A stretch of DNA of 35,161 bases from positions 1 to 35,161 of the forward strand of contig DHVE01000007.1 of NCBI GenBank assembly GCA_002412495.1, written 5' to 3'. Every line of letters starts with the position of its first letter. The first letter of the stretch is position 1. A program made the position numbers and the translations under genes. The stretch is from Betaproteobacteria bacterium UBA5216. GTDB taxonomy: Bacteria; Pseudomonadota; Gammaproteobacteria; Burkholderiales; SG8-41. This document shows positions 7,386-16,610 of the stretch, one piece after another. The notes under the pieces are model-generated. The model made no database searches. It worked only from the letters and a program-made list of their open reading frames with translations, and was not told the DNA's origin.

Positions 7386-8780
7386 CTACGTTGCCGCATT
7401 ACGCCCCGCCACGCGCCCGAAAATCACGCATTTGCCCAGCGACGAACCGGTCATGTAAGCCACGCCGTGAAAACCGCCGGCCATCTCGCCCGCCGCGAAC
7501 AATCCGGCGATGGGATGCCCAAATACATCGATCACGCGCGTTTCGGCATCTACCGTCACGCCGCAATAAGTGGCGATCAAACCGCTGGTCGAAGGATACG
7601 CGTACCACGGGCCGCGCGTCAGTTCCACCAGTTTGCCGTAGCCCGACGATAATCCGGTGCGGCCAAAATCGTCATCGTGGCCCGCGCGCACGAATCCGTT
7701 GTAACGCGCTACGGTCGCGGTTAACGTGGCCGCGTCCAGCCCGGTGCATTGCGCTAGCGCGTCCAGTGTCGGCGCGGACCATAGCCGGCCCAGCGCCAGC
7801 GCCTCCTTGAATTTAAACAGCGGCGCGGTGTCGCTGGACGTATCCATTACGCCTTGATCGAAAATCTGGTACGCCAGCGCATCGGGCTGCTGCAACACGG
7901 CGTCGCCCAGCAATTTGTACGATTTCGATTCATCAACATAGCGTTGCGCGCGCTTGTTTACGAGAATCGCGCCGCGATACACCGAGTGTTTGCTCCAGTC
8001 GCGCCCTGGCGTTTTGCCGGTGTCCGGATGAAAACCGAACGTCCCCTTGATATGCACCACGTCGCGTAAGCCCGCGCCCAGCGCCCACGCCATGCGCACG
8101 CCGTCGCCATCGCAACCCTCGCCACAATAGACCACGCATTTCGCCTGATGCGGCGCGAAGAGATTCACCATCTCCGCGTTGCGCGCAAAGCCGCCGGCGG
8201 CCAACACCACGCCGCGCCGTGCGTGGAGGTTCGCGGCCTTGCCGCCGATTTGCGCTACAACCCCTTCCACGCGCGCACCGTCGCCAGCCCGCAGCAGCCG
8301 TTCCGCAGCGGCATCAAAAACAATTTTCACCCGCCCGGTATCGCGGGCGCGCTGTTCCATCAATGCCAAAAAATCCTGTGAGCGCAGCGAATGCGCGCGC
8401 GGCACCGAGTGGCCCGCCGCGAGTTCCACCGACGTAAACACTACGCCGAGTTTTTTCAACCAGTCGTACGCGGCACGCTGATGGGCGACATAGGTGCGCA
8501 CCAGCGCCGCATCGTTTTGCTCCTGCCCCGCGCGGCGCAGGTCGTCATACAGTTGCGCGTCGCTGTCACGGATGCCGGCTGCCTGTTGCAGGTCGGTGCC
8601 CGCGAACGCCAGCAACCCGCCCGACAACACACTGCTGCCGCCGCACTCGCCGCGTTTTTCCAGCAACGTCACTTGTGCGCCGGTGTTCGCGGCTTCGATG
8701 GCCGCACACAAGCCCGCGAGTCCGCCACCGATCACCAACACATCGGCAGAGTCATCGTATACAATTGATTTAATTGACAT
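7386..8780 (-). CDS. FAD-dependent oxidoreductase, fumarate reductase/succinate dehydrogenase flavoprotein superfamily
   Basis: The protein has 464 residues starting at MSIKS, the ATG two bases after the preceding gene's stop; a longer frame would overlap that gene. The dinucleotide-binding motif GGGLAG (18-23) and acidic VTLLEK define an FAD fold. GGSSVLSGG, VLAAGGFARNAEMV, GAILVNKRAQRYVDES and the C-terminal GLFAAGEMAGGFHG place it in the fumarate reductase/ketosteroid dehydrogenase flavoprotein group. It is soluble, with no signal peptide. Bug receptors lie on both sides on the same strand, so it probably oxidises or reduces a carboxylate brought in through one of them. It is distinct from the flavoprotein at 1728-3200. 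Substrate unknown. Confidence 0.87.
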   Translation of the reverse strand: MSIKSIVYDDSADVLVIGGGLAGLCAAIEAANTGAQVTLLEKRGECGGSSVLSGGLLAFAGTDLQQAAGIRDSDAQLYDDLRRAGQEQNDAALVRTYVAHQRAAYDWLKKLGVVFTSVELAAGHSVPRAHSLRSQDFLALMEQRARDTGRVKIVFDAAAERLLRAGDGARVEGVVAQIGGKAANLHARRGVVLAAGGFARNAEMVNLFAPHQAKCVVYCGEGCDGDGVRMAWALGAGLRDVVHIKGTFGFHPDTGKTPGRDWSKHSVYRGAILVNKRAQRYVDESKSYKLLGDAVLQQPDALAYQIFDQGVMDTSSDTAPLFKFKEALALGRLWSAPTLDALAQCTGLDAATLTATVARYNGFVRAGHDDDFGRTGLSSGYGKLVELTRGPWYAYPSTSGLIATYCGVTVDAETRVIDVFGHPIAGLFAAGEMAGGFHGVAYMTGSSLGKCVIFGRVAGRNAAT

Positions 8781-8782
8781 TT

Positions 8783-9790
8783 TTATTCCGGCTTGGCGCC
8801 TGTCGCTTTCACGACTTTGCCCCACTTCACGTATTCATCGCGCATGTACGCGGCGAACTGTTCAGGCGTGGTGCCCATGGGCTCGACGCCGGTGGCAAAA
8901 AATCGCTCGCGCACATCCTTGTCGGTCAACGCATTTGCAAGCTCACGATGCAGCCGCGTGATGACGTCGCCCGGCGTGCGCGCCGGCGCGAGCACGCCAT
9001 ACCAGCCTGTTGATTCATAACCCGGCACGCCCGCTTCGGCGATGGCGGGCAAATCCGGCGCGAGCGCGGAGCGTTTCGCGCTCGTCACGCCCAATCCGCG
9101 CAGGCGCGCGCTCTTGATCTGCGGCAACGCCACCGACGCCGGATTAAACGTCATCTGTACCTGCCCGCTCAATAAATCCGTCAACGCGGGCGCGGCGCCC
9201 TTGTAGGGTACATGCACAATGTTGATGCCCGCCATGCTCTTGAACAGCTCGGCGGTGAGATGCAAGGTTGAGCCGTTGCCCGCCGATGAAAAATTCAGCG
9301 TGCCCGGCTTTTGTTTGGCGAGTGCCACCAGCTCCCTTACCGATTGCGCCGGCACCGACGGATGCACCACCAGAATGTAGGCCGCCGCGGCGATCAGATT
9401 GATCGGCGCGAAATCCTTCACTGCATCATAGGGCAACTTGCGATGGTAGTGCGGCAAAATCGTCAGCGCGGACGTCACGCCGAAAAACAGCGTGTAGCCA
9501 TCCGCCGGCGCGCGCGCCGCCAGCTCCGTCGCCACGATGCCGCTGGAACCGCCGCGATTGTCAATCACAATCTGCTGGTTCAATTGCTCGGCCAGGCGCG
9601 CAAACGCAATGCGCGCCACGCCGTCTACGCCACCGCCCACGGGAAACGGCACCAGCAGGCGGATGGGTTTGCTCGGGTACGCTTGCGCCCCCGCCTGGGT
9701 TGCAATTAACAGCGACAGACAAAGCGATGCACAAAGCAAAACAGGCGTGCCGACGCGAACGGTTGCGACCAAATGTGGTGTCTTCATCAT
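8783..9790 (-). CDS. Bug/TctC-family periplasmic receptor
   Basis: This receptor has about 335 residues from the tandem ATGATG at 9785-9790; the in-frame upstream ATG at 9859 would add 23 charged residues ahead of the signal peptide. The long signal peptide ends in QAGAQA. Family segments are YPSKPIRLLVPFPVGGGVD, IDNRGGSSGIVATELAA, ADGYTLFFG, VHVPYKGAAPALTDLLSG and IAEAGVPGYESTGWYG. A serine-rich GGSSGI replaces the more usual GA-x-G-x-IG. Only two bases separate its stop from the FAD dehydrogenase start, so the two are translationally coupled and the receptor leads the operon. Confidence 0.93.
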   Translation of the reverse strand: MMKTPHLVATVRVGTPVLLCASLCLSLLIATQAGAQAYPSKPIRLLVPFPVGGGVDGVARIAFARLAEQLNQQIVIDNRGGSSGIVATELAARAPADGYTLFFGVTSALTILPHYHRKLPYDAVKDFAPINLIAAAAYILVVHPSVPAQSVRELVALAKQKPGTLNFSSAGNGSTLHLTAELFKSMAGINIVHVPYKGAAPALTDLLSGQVQMTFNPASVALPQIKSARLRGLGVTSAKRSALAPDLPAIAEAGVPGYESTGWYGVLAPARTPGDVITRLHRELANALTDKDVRERFFATGVEPMGTTPEQFAAYMRDEYVKWGKVVKATGAKPE

Positions 9791-9857
9791 CGGCCAAATT
9801 TTAGCACCGCGTGCGTGCCGCCTGGCACGGTAATCGGGGTAAACTGGCGGCAGTCTC

Positions 9858-10259
9858 ATGCGAAACCTGTGCTACTACTTCGGCCAGCTGCGTGCTGGAA
9901 AAACCATCCTCTGGTGCTACCTGATCTGGTACCTGGCGATGGCCAGCTTTTACTTCGACCCACGACCCTCGATCTGGCTGAACTCGTTGGGCATCAGCGT
10001 TGTGATCGGCTGCGCGTTAATATTGAGCGTGATGCCGGTTAGCGGCATCCGCGCGATGGATAAATGGGCCGTGGCGCGGCTCTTCATGATGCCGTTTGCC
10101 GTATCAAGCTTTGCCGCGCTGATCAAGGACCACGGATTTTTTGTGGTGTTCTCGCCCCGCCTGGCCGAAAATGCCGTGGCGGGCGCTGCGTGTGTAACAT
10201 TCGTGGCATTGACGCTTGCGTCCAAGGCCGCGTGCAAGCGGGCTACGGCTACATCGTGA
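9858..10259 (+). CDS. Small inner-membrane protein of unknown function
   Basis: The 133-residue protein has hydrophobic segments at about 17-33, 40-62 and 103-124, plus a weaker one near 70-88. This suggests three or four membrane passes with a basic C-terminal tail. The N-terminus MRNLCYYFGQLRAGK is positively charged and probably cytoplasmic. I do not recognise a functional family. It runs divergently from the receptor at 8783-9790, and its last 11 bases overlap the end of the convergent receptor gene at 10249. No clear Shine-Dalgarno site precedes the ATG. Its coherent hydrophobic pattern supports it being a real gene. Confidence 0.65.
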   Translation: MRNLCYYFGQLRAGKTILWCYLIWYLAMASFYFDPRPSIWLNSLGISVVIGCALILSVMPVSGIRAMDKWAVARLFMMPFAVSSFAALIKDHGFFVVFSPRLAENAVAGAACVTFVALTLASKAACKRATATS

Positions 10260-11235
10260 TGTTGCCCTTGCGGATAATGTCAGCATATCGCGTGGTTTCG
10301 CTTTTCAGATGCGTGGCAAGATTCTCGGGCGAGCCGCCGCGCGCCACCAACGCATCGCGCTCGAACATCGCGCGCACGTCCTTGTGCTCCAGCGTCTTGC
10401 GTATGGCTGCATTCAACGTGCCAACGATTTCCTTCGACGCAGTCGCCGGTAGGTAAAACGCAAACCAGTTATCGGAGATAAATCCCGGCAGGATGGAATG
10501 CATGGCCGGCAACTTGGGAAAAAATGCCACCATCTCCGGCGTGGTCACCGCCAGGGCGCGCACCTTGTTCGCCTTGATTTGCGGCATTGCCAGCAAGCCT
10601 TCGGCAAACTGGAAATCGGTTTCACCACTCATGAGCGCGACCATCGACAGTCCGCCGCCCTTGTAGGGAATGCTGGTGAATTGAATACCGGTAAATTGCT
10701 TCAGCATTTCGGCCGATAAATGACTGGTGCTGCCGGGCACGTTGATCGCCGCGTTAAAAATGCCGGCTTTACTTTTGGCCAGCGCAATGAATTCGCGCGG
10801 GGTATTGGCCGGAACGCTCGGGTGCACGATAAACACCATCGGCGTCGTGCTCACCTGAATCACCGGCGCCAAATCGCGCATCGGTTGAAACTTCATGGTT
10901 TTACCCATGAATGTCGGCACGATGGCGAGCGTCGCGGTGGTCATTAAAACCGTATAACCATCCGGCGGCGCAGCGACCACGATCTCCGCACCGATCAGGC
11001 CACTGGCGCCCGCGCGGTTATCCACGATAAAGGGTTGTCCGGTCATATCCTGCAGATGCTTGCTCAACACTCGTGCCTGCACATCCGTACCGCCGCCGGC
11101 GGCAAACGGCACGACGATCCGCACAGGTTTTACCGGATAATTTTGCGCCATCCCGGGTAAGGACTGGCTCATCAACGCAACGACAGCCAAGGTTGAAATG
11201 ATTGCACTGACGGACGAGAACGATTTGCATTGCAT
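10249..11235 (-). CDS. Bug/TctC-family periplasmic receptor
   Basis: The protein has 328 residues from MQCKSF, chosen because GAGGAGG sits directly upstream; the longer frame starts inside that ribosome site. The signal peptide ends at LPGMAQ. Family motifs are YPVKPVRIVVPFAAGGGTD, VDNRAGASGLIGAE, PPDGYTVLM and IPYKGGGLSMVALMSG. The C-terminal lobe is atypical: SILPGFISDNWFAFYLPAT replaces the common EAGVPGY-x-x-x-WYG, so the pocket rim may differ. It stands alone, with no enzyme gene beside it on its strand, and is convergent with the small membrane protein. The upstream 190 bases carry a tiny tandem GGAGACTC duplication. Confidence 0.92.
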   Translation of the reverse strand: MQCKSFSSVSAIISTLAVVALMSQSLPGMAQNYPVKPVRIVVPFAAGGGTDVQARVLSKHLQDMTGQPFIVDNRAGASGLIGAEIVVAAPPDGYTVLMTTATLAIVPTFMGKTMKFQPMRDLAPVIQVSTTPMVFIVHPSVPANTPREFIALAKSKAGIFNAAINVPGSTSHLSAEMLKQFTGIQFTSIPYKGGGLSMVALMSGETDFQFAEGLLAMPQIKANKVRALAVTTPEMVAFFPKLPAMHSILPGFISDNWFAFYLPATASKEIVGTLNAAIRKTLEHKDVRAMFERDALVARGGSPENLATHLKSETTRYADIIRKGNITM

Positions 11236-11429
11236 GGACTCCTCCTCGACTATTGGCACTTCATAAAATCGGAGACTCGGAGACTCAGCACGGAAATACT
11301 AAGCCATTCGTGCCGGCCTGTCAGTGCAGCGCCAACATGCGACGACACAAATTCATCAACTTCCTGCTTTAACGGCGCAATTCCGATCCTGTCGCGCAGC
11401 CGCCAGCCGGTCCAGCGCGTGCGCTACGC

Positions 11430-14246
11430 CTAAGCCTTTGCGGCCAGCCCGGAAACCGGCGCATATTCGATGACGACACTATCCAGATACGCGCGCAGCC
11501 CGGCGACGCGTCTTGCAGGATCAGCTGCGTCGTCATGAGCCGCGTCGTCCTCTATCGCGCGTACCTCGGCCGCGGCCCATTTGAATCCATAGATCGCCAA
11601 GCTGCCTGCTATGCGATGTGCGAGACGTTGCGCAAGCGCGCGATCCCCCGCGGTCAACGCGGCTTGCAACTCTTCGAGCAACTCGCGGCGAGTACGCAGG
11701 AATTCCGGCAGCACCGGACGCAAATCTTCATCCACGGTTACCGCATCCATTGCGCGCGAGCCCTCGGTAGCCGCCTTGTCCACGAACTCGCCTGCGTCGT
11801 TACTCCAATCCGCCGATCCGCTCAGCAGATTCCACAGCACCTGCCGCGGCGCGGGCTTGACGATATAGCGGTCGCACCCCGCGGCGAGCGCACGCTGGGC
11901 AATGGCTGGTTCGTTGTTGGATGAGATCGCGACGATCAGGCAGCGCTTTAGATTCTTGTCACGTTCCATCGCGCGTACCCGGCGCGCCGCCTCGTAGCCG
12001 TCCATCACCGGCATTTCAAGATCCATTAATATTACATCGGGCCACTCACGCGCGGCGGCATCGAGCGCGGCTCGCCCGTTCACCACGAATGCAACACTAA
12101 GCGGCGGGCTGGGCAGGTAACGTCGCAAGACCAGCCGGTTAAATTCATCATCATCGACCACCAGCACGCGCAGCGCGGGCATTGTCCTTTGCTCCTCGAC
12201 GCGCTCGCTTTCGGTTGCTCGGCTTTCCGACGCACGCTGCAAGCGCGCGTCGGCTGTCTGGAAACGCGCCGTCAGGGTCGTGCCATTTTCGTCGGACGTA
12301 TTGAGTGACAGTTCGCCGCCCTGCACGCGCGCCATCAGGCGCGCCGAATACGTGCCGAGACCGAGTCCCGATCGCTTGCCGGTCGTCGCATACTTTTCGA
12401 AAAAATTGCCGCGTATGGCCTCGGGTACGGCCCCTGGGTTATGCACTTCGACAAACACCGCGTCCGCCTGCGCTCGCAGGTGGATCGACACCGTCGCACC
12501 GGCGGGCGCGGCTTCAATCGCGTTTTTCACCAGATTGGCGAACATCGAATAACACAATAGCTCGTCGCCGCGCGCCAGCACCACGTTGGTTGCCGCGGAA
12601 GCACCATTCGCGCGCACACGCAAGTCTATGTTTTTCGAAGCGGCCTGGCTTTCAAGGTCCGCGGCCACCCGGCGCACCACCTGTGCCAGGTCCACCGCCC
12701 GGGGATCGAACTGGTAGCTCCCGGTTTCCATGCGGAACAGGTCAAGCGACAGGTTCACCATATTCAAGATTCGGTAACCCGCGCGCTCGATGGTTGCGAG
12801 CAACTCCATATCTTCAGGCGCGACGCGCCCCCCCTCGCGCAGCAGGCGAGACATGGCAACCACACTGTTGATCGGCGTCTTCAAGTCATGGCGCGACATG
12901 CGTTCGACTTCCTCGCGCAAGCGCACGCTTTGCCGCAGCGCGTCTTCCTGCTCGCGCCGCGCCGTTATGTCAGTGTAGGTTGCGATATAACGCGCCGCGA
13001 GACCGGCGGCATCTCGCACCACGACACCTTGTGCTTCGACCCATACGTAGGATTCGTCAGCGCGGCGCACGCGGTATTCCATGGGGTCATGATGCTCGGT
13101 AGTGCCACCGGTCCCGGTGCCAGACACGCATTCTTGATACACCTTGCTCGCGCGTTCGCTGTCCTCCGGGTGTACACGATGCGTGAACAACTCGGGCCAA
13201 TCCGCGGTATCGGCATCCGGGGCGTAGCCAAGTATTTCCTTCAGGCGCGGCGAATAATAGAACGTTCGTGTTCGCGCATCCCAATCGAGCGTACCCACTT
13301 TAGTAGCACGCACGACCAGTTCAAGACGCTGCTGCTCCAGGGCACGCGCTTCTTCCAGGGCGCGCCGCTCGGTAAGGTCCATACCCGCCGACAACACGCC
13401 CACCGGCGCGCCCTCCGAATCGGCGAGCACGCGGCGCGTCATCAGGTAGTAGTGCCCGAGCCGGTTAACCGCCCTCGGTTCGGTAATAAAATTGGGGCCC
13501 CGCGCCAGCAATTCGAGATCGGCACGCTCGATTTCCTCTGCATCCCTCAGCATCCGGGCATCGCCACGCCAGCCCGGAAACTCGCGCCGGCGGCGGCCCA
13601 GGGCATCCTCACGCCTGACACCCGTGATTCGCTCCCACGTCCGGTTCACCAGGACATATCTGCCCTCGACATCCCGCATTGCGACCATGATCGGTAGCGC
13701 ATCCACCAGTTCGCTGATGAACTTGGCACGGTCTGCCAGTTCATGCTCGTAATGCTTTAACTCGGAAATATCGGTGCTGCTGGATATCAGGCCTTGCACG
13801 CTTCCATCGTCGCGGGCAAGCACCGCCTTGCGAACGACGCGAAATTGATTCGGGCGCGGCCCCGTGCGCATGGATTCGATCGACTGCGCCGAGGCGCCTT
13901 GCGCGAGCAACACCGCGTCTTCCGCGGCGAATCGCTGCGCCATTTCCGGCGGGTATATCTCATGCACGGTCTTGCCAACAACCTGCTCCGCGGGCAACCC
14001 CAACGAGCGGATCCATGCACGGTTCACCAAAGTAAATCGGCCTTGCGCATCCTTGGCAAAGATTCCCGTGGGCAGGTGCTCAATAATCGCCCGCATCAGC
14101 GCAATTTGGTCGCGCTGGTTTTGTTCGTCCTCGCGTGATTCTGTTGAACGTTCCACCAGAGGCTCATTGCCTCGAACCTCGTCGCCTACTGTCCGATCGA
14201 GGCGCCGTGCGAGTCCGCGCAACAAGCGAGCCAAGGTTTTCAACAC
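11430..14246 (-). CDS. Cytoplasmic hybrid histidine kinase: PAS-PAS-PAS-HisKA-HATPase-REC-HPt
   Basis: The 938-residue protein has no membrane segments. Order of domains: PAS (about 50-165), PAS (about 175-292), PAS of the PAS_3 type (about 305-430), dimerisation/phosphoacceptor domain with H453 in SRHDLKTP, ATPase domain (about 540-663) with N-box around N571-N575 and GLGLGTYS, receiver (about 692-805) with phospho-Asp D742 in LMDLEMPVMDG, and an HPt domain (about 850-930) with H877. In the HPt motif the usual HxxKG reads HRIAG, so the conserved Lys is Ala. The start is GTG at 14244-14246, with no strong ribosome site; the exact start is uncertain. A free receiver is encoded 113 bases upstream on the same strand, giving a probable multistep phosphorelay. 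PAS ligands are unknown. Confidence 0.9.
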   Translation of the reverse strand: MLKTLARLLRGLARRLDRTVGDEVRGNEPLVERSTESREDEQNQRDQIALMRAIIEHLPTGIFAKDAQGRFTLVNRAWIRSLGLPAEQVVGKTVHEIYPPEMAQRFAAEDAVLLAQGASAQSIESMRTGPRPNQFRVVRKAVLARDDGSVQGLISSSTDISELKHYEHELADRAKFISELVDALPIMVAMRDVEGRYVLVNRTWERITGVRREDALGRRRREFPGWRGDARMLRDAEEIERADLELLARGPNFITEPRAVNRLGHYYLMTRRVLADSEGAPVGVLSAGMDLTERRALEEARALEQQRLELVVRATKVGTLDWDARTRTFYYSPRLKEILGYAPDADTADWPELFTHRVHPEDSERASKVYQECVSGTGTGGTTEHHDPMEYRVRRADESYVWVEAQGVVVRDAAGLAARYIATYTDITARREQEDALRQSVRLREEVERMSRHDLKTPINSVVAMSRLLREGGRVAPEDMELLATIERAGYRILNMVNLSLDLFRMETGSYQFDPRAVDLAQVVRRVAADLESQAASKNIDLRVRANGASAATNVVLARGDELLCYSMFANLVKNAIEAAPAGATVSIHLRAQADAVFVEVHNPGAVPEAIRGNFFEKYATTGKRSGLGLGTYSARLMARVQGGELSLNTSDENGTTLTARFQTADARLQRASESRATESERVEEQRTMPALRVLVVDDDEFNRLVLRRYLPSPPLSVAFVVNGRAALDAAAREWPDVILMDLEMPVMDGYEAARRVRAMERDKNLKRCLIVAISSNNEPAIAQRALAAGCDRYIVKPAPRQVLWNLLSGSADWSNDAGEFVDKAATEGSRAMDAVTVDEDLRPVLPEFLRTRRELLEELQAALTAGDRALAQRLAHRIAGSLAIYGFKWAAAEVRAIEDDAAHDDAADPARRVAGLRAYLDSVVIEYAPVSGLAAKA

Positions 14247-14359
14247 GGGCGTACCGTCGGTGGTTTCTGTGCGGTCATTTCATGCATATTACAGGCATGG
14301 GACGTCAATTCGCCCCCTATACATGGCACGACAGTGACCACGTCGAGCCATTCAGGACG

Positions 14360-14731
14360 TCAGCCTTCCAGCATCTTCTGAATGCCGGCCAACAATTCCG
14401 CCGTCGAGCAGAACTTCGAGATGGCGGGTCGGCCACCCAGCTCACCGAGACCCTGCATATCCGAAGGTGATGCCAGCGAGGTCAGAAAAACAAAGGGAAT
14501 GTCCCGCAGCCCGCTGTCGTTGCGCAGTGCCCAGGACACATCGGCGCCATCGAATTCCGGCATGCCAATATCGCAGATGATGAGGTCAGGCGACTCCTGC
14601 CGGGCCAGCAACAATGCACGTTCGGGTGCGTTGGTGGACACCACGTCATACAATTTTGCCAGCTTGGCATGCAATAAGTCGATAACGGCTTCGTCGTCGT
14701 CCACTACAAGAATTTTTTTGCGTTGACTCAT
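14360..14731 (-). CDS. Stand-alone receiver-domain response regulator (CheY-like)
   Basis: The 123-residue protein is a single receiver domain. It shows the acidic cluster VVDDDE (about 10-14), the phospho-acceptor D54 in IICDIGMPEFDG, the switch Thr at about T84 in FLTSLAS and a conserved Lys at about K106 in AISKF. There is no DNA-binding or enzymatic output. A strong GGAGGAG ribosome site precedes the ATG. It is the first gene of a pair with the hybrid kinase, so it probably exchanges phosphate with it, either through the kinase or its HPt domain, and acts by protein-protein contact. Confidence 0.92.
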   Translation of the reverse strand: MSQRKKILVVDDDEAVIDLLHAKLAKLYDVVSTNAPERALLLARQESPDLIICDIGMPEFDGADVSWALRNDSGLRDIPFVFLTSLASPSDMQGLGELGGRPAISKFCSTAELLAGIQKMLEG

Positions 14732-15041
14732 CAGACTCCTCCGTCTTTAACGTACTATCGCTTGCTTACGACTGACTTACATAGATTGGATGCGATTTAT
14801 CCGGGAGTCGATACGGCCTGCCCGCGCCACTAACGTCAGCCCTGCCATCCGCACAACCCGCGGACGATGATCGAGCACGACTGTATGCGCGACGAACACA
14901 AAAAGATTAGTCCTTAAGATACAGGCGTCCAAGACGTGCCGCTGGAGCGGGATCCATTGTGCGCGCCGCGTCTTATTTTATTATCCTAAAGACCTACACA
15001 CCGCGTGGAAATCCGAAAATTAAGTTGCAATCAGCGCGCAG
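14732..15041. other. Gene-free stretch upstream of receiver gene
   Basis: These 310 bases separate the receiver gene from the end of queG, both on the minus strand. I see no convincing ORF, RNA gene or strong hairpin. A TTGGAC...TAATCT pair with 17-base spacing (about 14908-14936, minus strand) is a weak promoter candidate for the receiver/kinase operon. The middle part is more AT-rich than the surroundings. Confidence 0.45.
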
Positions 15042-16109
15042 TCATCGCAAATATTGCAGCAGCGCCCACGCCACGTGCTCGCGTACTAGCGCGGACGAAT
15101 GATCGGCACGTGCTTGCAACGCTTCCACGATGGCACGTGCCGCTGACGTGTCACCGAGAACCCGCAACGCATTCCCCATCCCCACCGCGAGATTCCGAAG
15201 CCAGCGCTCATAACCAATGCGCCGTATAGCGCTGCCCGCCAGTTTGGCATCAAACTCGCTTTCGCTCCATGCAAAAAGCTCCACCAGCATGGCATTGTCC
15301 AGCCCGTTGCGCACGGCAAAATCCGGCTCTCCGCTGGACCGTGCAAAACGATTCCACGGGCAGACCATCTGGCAATCGTCGCAGCCGTAAACGCGGTTGC
15401 CGATCAGCGGGCGCAACGGCTCCGGAATCGAACCTTTGTGCTCAATGGTGAGATACGAAATGCAGCGCCGCGCATCGAGTTGATACGGCGCGACGATGGC
15501 CTGCGTCGGGCATATCGTGATGCACTTGTTGCACGTGCCACAATGATCAGTCTGCGGTGCATCCACCGGCAATGGCAAATCGGTGTAAATATCGCCGAGA
15601 AAAAAATACGATCCCGCTTCGCGATTGAGCAACAGCGTGTGTTTGCCACGCCAACCGATGCCGGCCTTGGTCGCCAGCTCCACCTCCATCACCGGCGCGC
15701 TATCGGTGAACACGCGGTATTGAAACTCACCCACGGCGGCGGTAATGCGTTCCGCGAGTTGCTGCAAACGGCCACGCAGCACCTTATGATAGTCACGCCC
15801 CAGCGCGTAACGCGCGATGGCGGCGCGTTCCGGCTCGGCCAGCACATCCTCCATCACGCGGGCCTCCACCGGCATGTAGTCCATGCGCGCGGATATGACG
15901 CGCAGCGTGCCCGGCACCAGCGCGGGCGGACGGCTGCGGGCGGTACCATGGCGTGCCATATAATCCATGTCACCGTGCCATCCTTTTTCCAGCCATGCCA
16001 GCAACCTCGGTTCCGCCGCCGACAGATCGCAATCGGCGATGCCCGCTTGCTGAAAACCCAGCTCACGCGCCCACTGTTTGATGTCGCGCGCGAGCGTGGC
16101 CAAATCCAT
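15042..16109 (-). CDS. queG: Epoxyqueuosine reductase
   Basis: QueG performs the last step of queuosine synthesis in tRNA, reducing epoxyqueuosine with cobalamin and two 4Fe-4S clusters in the cytoplasm. From the chosen MDLATL start the protein has 355 residues. It shows the catalytic Asp in TDSAPVME (D136), the first cysteine cluster C190-GTC-NKC-ITIC (190, 193, 196, 200) and the second set C216, C243, C246 and C250 in YGCDDCQMVCPWNR. A HEAT-like helical tail follows (VGMGNALRVLGD...). An upstream in-frame ATG would run into the divergent tsaE; the downstream ATG has an AAAGG site nine bases before it. The head-to-head arrangement with tsaE is a familiar betaproteobacterial layout. Confidence 0.96.
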   Translation of the reverse strand: MDLATLARDIKQWARELGFQQAGIADCDLSAAEPRLLAWLEKGWHGDMDYMARHGTARSRPPALVPGTLRVISARMDYMPVEARVMEDVLAEPERAAIARYALGRDYHKVLRGRLQQLAERITAAVGEFQYRVFTDSAPVMEVELATKAGIGWRGKHTLLLNREAGSYFFLGDIYTDLPLPVDAPQTDHCGTCNKCITICPTQAIVAPYQLDARRCISYLTIEHKGSIPEPLRPLIGNRVYGCDDCQMVCPWNRFARSSGEPDFAVRNGLDNAMLVELFAWSESEFDAKLAGSAIRRIGYERWLRNLAVGMGNALRVLGDTSAARAIVEALQARADHSSALVREHVAWALLQYLR

Positions 16110-16127
16110 GCCGCTTAACCTTTCCCC

Positions 16128-16610
16128 ATGACTGAACATAAGGCCGAGTTTACCCGCTCGCTTCCCGCCGAAGCCGATACTCTGGCCTTGGGGGACGCGC
16201 TGGCGGCCGGGCTGACGCCGGGCATGGTGATTTACCTGATCGGTGAACTGGGTGCCGGCAAGACCACCCTGGCGCGCGGGTTGCTGCGCGGATTGGGCTT
16301 TAAAGGCAAGGTAAAAAGCCCGACTTTTACCTTGGTTGAAGTTTATGAAGTTTCTAGGTTATACTTGTATCACTTTGATTTTTATAGATTCAGCGACCCA
16401 CGAGAACTCGGGGAAGCCGGCTTCAGGGAGTACTTCAACCCACAGTCGGTGTGTCTGGTGGAGTGGCCGGAAAAATCAAACAGAGCCGCCGGGTTGCCGG
16501 CAGCAGATTTGCGGATAGTGTTGCACGTGGCGGGTTTGGGGAGAAACGTGTCGATCTTCGCTGACTCGGAGGCTGGCGCATCTTGCTTGAAAAGGTTGCA
16601 AACGTCGTAG
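16128..16610 (+). CDS. tsaE: tRNA t6A threonylcarbamoyladenosine synthesis ATPase TsaE
   Basis: TsaE is the small P-loop ATPase that works with TsaB and TsaD to make N6-threonylcarbamoyladenosine at position 37 of ANN-decoding tRNAs. The 160-residue protein has the Walker A motif GELGAGKTT (39-47), the SPTFTLVEVYE switch segment, YHFDFYRFSDPRELGEAGF and the LVEWPEK motif, all diagnostic. It is divergent from queG with an 18-base gap between start codons and has no visible Shine-Dalgarno site. The downstream amidase gene starts inside its last 28 bases, indicating a coupled operon. Confidence 0.96.
   Translation: MTEHKAEFTRSLPAEADTLALGDALAAGLTPGMVIYLIGELGAGKTTLARGLLRGLGFKGKVKSPTFTLVEVYEVSRLYLYHFDFYRFSDPRELGEAGFREYFNPQSVCLVEWPEKSNRAAGLPAADLRIVLHVAGLGRNVSIFADSEAGASCLKRLQTS

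Noticed and set aside
11269..11285. Tandem GGAGACTC duplication upstream of a Bug gene
   Set aside because: Two copies of eight bases are easily explained by chance or slippage, and no site or start depends on it.
11236..11429. Open frames on both strands in the gap between a Bug receptor and the hybrid kinase
   Set aside because: Neither frame has a ribosome site, a signal peptide or any recognisable similarity; I treat it as intergenic.
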